22,053 nucleotides of DNA. It comes from a virus. The translations under genes and the position numbers were made by a program. Shown here one piece after another: positions 19,855-22,053 of this stretch. The notes under the pieces are model-generated. The model worked only from the letters and a program-made list of their open reading frames with translations. It was not told where the DNA came from and did not search any database. The stretch is taken from IMG/VR virus record IMGVR_UViG_3300035698_010011, positions 1-22,053 of that record, one strand, 5' to 3'. Within the stretch, counting starts at the first letter, position 1, and each line of letters begins with the position of its first letter.

Positions 19855-20064
19855 ATGTCAGATTCAGCATTACAAGGAAAAATACAAAAGAATAAGGCTT
19901 CTAACGGAGATTATCTAGCTGATGCTCTTTTAGATTTATGTTTTTTTACTTCTTATAAGATTGAAGAATTATTAGCTATGCCTCCGAAAAGATTAAATAG
20001 ATTGTTAGATAGATTAGAATTATGGACAAAAGTAAGAATGAAATCTGCTGGATGTAAAATATAA
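19855..20064 (+). CDS. Second tail chaperone-like protein (T-domain-like)
   Basis: A 69-residue helical protein that starts directly after the preceding stop (TAAATG). KIEELLAMPPKRLNRLLDRL followed by ELWTKVRMKSAGC resembles the downstream part of gpGT-type chaperones, which end with helices binding the tail tube protein. In lambda-like phages this part is made by a -1 frameshift; here it has its own ATG and would be made by reinitiation. Its stop overlaps the tape measure start. Confidence 0.62.
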   Translation: MSDSALQGKIQKNKASNGDYLADALLDLCFFTSYKIEELLAMPPKRLNRLLDRLELWTKVRMKSAGCKI

Positions 20065-21095
20065 TGGCATTATTCAAACACATAGTTGAAACTGAATTGA
20101 AATTTGTTACAAGAAATGGGAAAAAGGTAGAGGAATCTACAAGACAAATAAATCAATTAGGACATGGTGTTCAACAAATGACTTCTCATCAGAAGAAATG
20201 GGATAAGCAAGGAAAAGAAAATATAACTACTACAGATAGGACAGTAAGGGGATTCCAAAGATTCCAAATGGAACAATTAGGAGTTATGTTTGCAGGTATG
20301 GCCCTTAATCGAGCTATGGCAAATTTAAATGCTACTTCAAGAGAATGGTTAGGTATTGGAGAATTAATGGATACTATGATGGGTGTCACAATGTTGCAAT
20401 CAAATATGGATCTTCTTAACTTTGGTGTTCTGCCTTTATTTGATGCTTTAATTAATTTACCACCAGAAGCGCAGAAAGCACTAGGTTATATTTCATTAGG
20501 ATTAGAGGGTGCAGGAGCAGCTATGATGACTGGTGGACAATTTGCTTTAGGAATCAATTCTATGATTACAATGATCCAAAAACTTGGGTTTGCCTCACTT
20601 ACCACTAAAGGATTATTACTAGGATTAGGAGGAATTGGACTAATAGGAATTGGTGTAACATTAGCAATAGGTTCAATTACAAGTGAAGGTGGAACAAGTG
20701 TTTTGATGGCATTAGGTGCCGGATTAGCTGTAGCATTAGGTACTGTTTTATTGGGAGCAAGTGTAGTTGGTGGAATTGCATTAGGAACAATTGTTGTAAC
20801 TGGGTTATTATTATATCAAATGGCTAGTCAAATGGCTGAACAATCAAAGGCCTATGATGCACTTGGAACAGATATTCCATTATCTGAAACACCAAATATA
20901 AGTGAGGCTATTAGAATGCGTGGAACTAGAATGACCACTAATACATTAAGTCCAGAATTACAAGCAGGTGTAAATGGTGTAAATATGAATGTTAATTACA
21001 ATGTAAATGTTTCTGATAAAGTAGAATTTGAAGAGATGCTAAAAAAGAACAATAGTGAATTAACTGCGGATGTAAGGAGGATGACTCAAGCATAA
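20064..21095 (+). CDS. Tail tape measure protein (short)
   Basis: A 343-residue protein whose length sets tail length. Residues 1-80 are charged and coiled (LKFVTRNGKKVEESTRQINQ), a helix pair follows (FQMEQLGVMFAGMALNRAMA), and residues about 180-260 are a long Gly/Ala/Leu-rich hydrophobic stretch (GLLLGLGGIGLIGIGVTLAI and on), which may insert into the host membrane during DNA entry. The end has the NMNVNYNVNVSDKVEFEEML pattern common near tape measure C-termini. At about 1.5 angstrom per residue, the tail would be near 50 nm, short for a siphovirus. Start ATG overlaps the previous TAA. Confidence 0.78.
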   Translation: MALFKHIVETELKFVTRNGKKVEESTRQINQLGHGVQQMTSHQKKWDKQGKENITTTDRTVRGFQRFQMEQLGVMFAGMALNRAMANLNATSREWLGIGELMDTMMGVTMLQSNMDLLNFGVLPLFDALINLPPEAQKALGYISLGLEGAGAAMMTGGQFALGINSMITMIQKLGFASLTTKGLLLGLGGIGLIGIGVTLAIGSITSEGGTSVLMALGAGLAVALGTVLLGASVVGGIALGTIVVTGLLLYQMASQMAEQSKAYDALGTDIPLSETPNISEAIRMRGTRMTTNTLSPELQAGVNGVNMNVNYNVNVSDKVEFEEMLKKNNSELTADVRRMTQA

Positions 21096-21550
21096 TGGCT
21101 GTAAATGACGATATAACAATTGTTAAGGGTGGATTCTCAGTTACATTATTTACTGAAACTTCTACAGAGAACTTTAAGAATATATTGAAAGTTGTTCCAG
21201 GAGTAGTCGCACCGAACAAGCAAAGTGAGGGTGTTAAAGAATCAACAGTTGTAGATTTACTTAGAATTACTCATACTTTAATTTTTAATGCATACATTAC
21301 TGCATCAACTACTCAAACTGCTAAAGAAATTAAGGAAGATCTAAAATCTATATTTAATAGTGGTGATGTCAATAGCTCTCCAGCTACCTTGACATATGAG
21401 GATGAAAGTCTTGATGTATTTTTAGAAGATTTAGTAATTAAAAATATAAAGAGTGATGATACTGTTGTAACTAGCTCGTATCCTGGAAAGGATGCTGCAG
21501 AATATCAGGTAACATTAACTGTTGTAGAAGGTAAATTAGTAGGTACTTAA
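21095..21550 (+). CDS. Tail protein of unknown type, after the tape measure
   Basis: A 151-residue protein; ATG overlaps the preceding TAA. It starts with strands (DDITIVKGGFSVTLFTE), then a helix-rich middle (VVDLLRITHTLIFNAYITAS, AKEIKEDLKSIFN) and ends in strands (LDVFLEDLVIKNIKS, EYQVTLTVVEGKL). Distal-tail or baseplate-hub proteins usually follow the tape measure, and a beta-alpha-beta start of this kind would fit a small tail-tip protein. No specific family is recognised. Confidence 0.6.
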   Translation: MAVNDDITIVKGGFSVTLFTETSTENFKNILKVVPGVVAPNKQSEGVKESTVVDLLRITHTLIFNAYITASTTQTAKEIKEDLKSIFNSGDVNSSPATLTYEDESLDVFLEDLVIKNIKSDDTVVTSSYPGKDAAEYQVTLTVVEGKLVGT

Positions 21551-21551
21551 A

Positions 21552-22053
21552 ATGATTAAAAAGATACTTAGTGCATTCTTGGTTGTAGTTTTCCTAGCTT
21601 CGTCTATCTATTTTTTAATGCCAGATGCAGTTAAGATAGAAATTGGTAAGACTAATACAGAATATTCAGTATGGGAAAATGAAGGCTGGATTTTGGCTGC
21701 AACTGAATATGTTAATCTATATGATGGTAGTACCAAGATGCGAGCCAAAAGTAGGGATTTAGTTTATTGGGAAGATCAAGAGAACGCTTATGTAAGTAGA
21801 ACTTCTATATGGAAGGATAATATTACAACAAATCAAACTTATACTTTTAATAAAGCAGCAGAGAATGTAGAGGATTTGCCAGCTAAAAATGAATTTGAGT
21901 GTATCAATTGTGTTGGCAAAATTGTGCATTACGAAATAAGAGATATTCTTTATGAAGGAGATACTGCAATAATTGATAATCCTTTTTCCTTTGGTCACAA
22001 TATGATGATTGAATGGGAAGATGGTGCTTATTATTCTAAGGTATTTCAACAGA
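21552..22053 (+). CDS. Exported protein, partial (runs off the right edge)
   Basis: ATG 21552, one base after the previous stop, opens a frame that stays open to the window end (167 codons seen). The N-terminus MIKKILSAFLVVVFLASSIY is a Sec signal or anchor. The mature part begins VKIEIGKTNTEYSVWENEGW and includes YDGSTKMRAKSR, a CINC pair, YEIRDILYEGD and FGHNMMIEWEDGAYYSKV, with two sequons (DNIT, TNQT). This motif set is one I recall from secreted proteins of DPANN archaea and their viruses. An extracellular or membrane role near the tail-tip genes is inferred. Confidence 0.75.
   Translation, partial: MIKKILSAFLVVVFLASSIYFLMPDAVKIEIGKTNTEYSVWENEGWILAATEYVNLYDGSTKMRAKSRDLVYWEDQENAYVSRTSIWKDNITTNQTYTFNKAAENVEDLPAKNEFECINCVGKIVHYEIRDILYEGDTAIIDNPFSFGHNMMIEWEDGAYYSKVFQQ

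Noticed and set aside
1-22053. CRISPR array or insertion sequence
   Set aside because: No regularly spaced repeats of the right size and no transposase or terminal inverted repeats were seen; the repeats at 10850-11930 are in-frame protein repeats.

Overview
The window is a densely packed, AT-rich stretch in which every convincing gene lies on the + strand. It reads as the front end and most of the structural module of a tailed double-stranded DNA virus (HK97-fold class, Caudoviricetes-like) of an archaeon. Archaeal signs: TATA boxes (TTTATAAA, TATATAAA) with first T exactly 29 bases before an ATG (leaderless genes at 567, 4845 and 6289), T-rich tracts as the only terminator-like signals, a DUF2080-like protein and zinc-ribbon proteins. 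The secreted, sequon-rich proteins, and a partial exported protein at the right edge of a type I associate with DPANN archaea, make a DPANN host (Woesearchaeota/Pacearchaeota-like) my best guess; this is inference, not shown. Free virus versus provirus cannot be decided: no integrase or att repeat is visible. Layout: 1-439 holds four tRNA genes (CAT partial, Asn, Gln, Thr). 567-3381 is an early/accessory block of small genes: DUF2080-like protein, two winged-helix-like regulators, two zinc-binding proteins, a PD-(D/E)XK-type nuclease, and two strong candidates for structured RNAs (791-894, 1759-1828). 3350-8596 is the packaging/head block: large terminase, portal, protease-scaffold fusion with a probable nested scaffold gene, and major capsid protein. 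8728-9485 follows with a probable capsid decoration protein and small proteins. 9489-15512 is an unusual 6-kb surface-protein cassette with fibre-like proteins and three Sec-type exported or membrane-anchored proteins, one with about 50 N-glycosylation sequons and one with LamG, Ig-like and carboxypeptidase-regulatory-like domains. 15586-18523 is the neck block (adaptor, holin/XhlA-like membrane protein, head closure protein with a large inserted beta domain, tail terminator-like and gp10-like proteins). 18599-21550 is the tail block (tube, two chaperone-like proteins, short tape measure, tail protein). A partial exported protein runs off the right edge. How the parts work together: the terminase packages DNA through the portal into a shell of capsid protein built on the protease-linked scaffold; adaptor and closure proteins seal the head; the tail tube is built around the tape measure with help from the chaperones. 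Expression looks modular: a near-identical leaderless promoter precedes portal and protease, a second promoter type with tandem TATA boxes and a Shine-Dalgarno leader precedes neck and tail modules, and the two T-rich terminators sit immediately after the two highest-copy virion proteins (capsid and tail tube). Lysis, baseplate and replication genes are not in the window.
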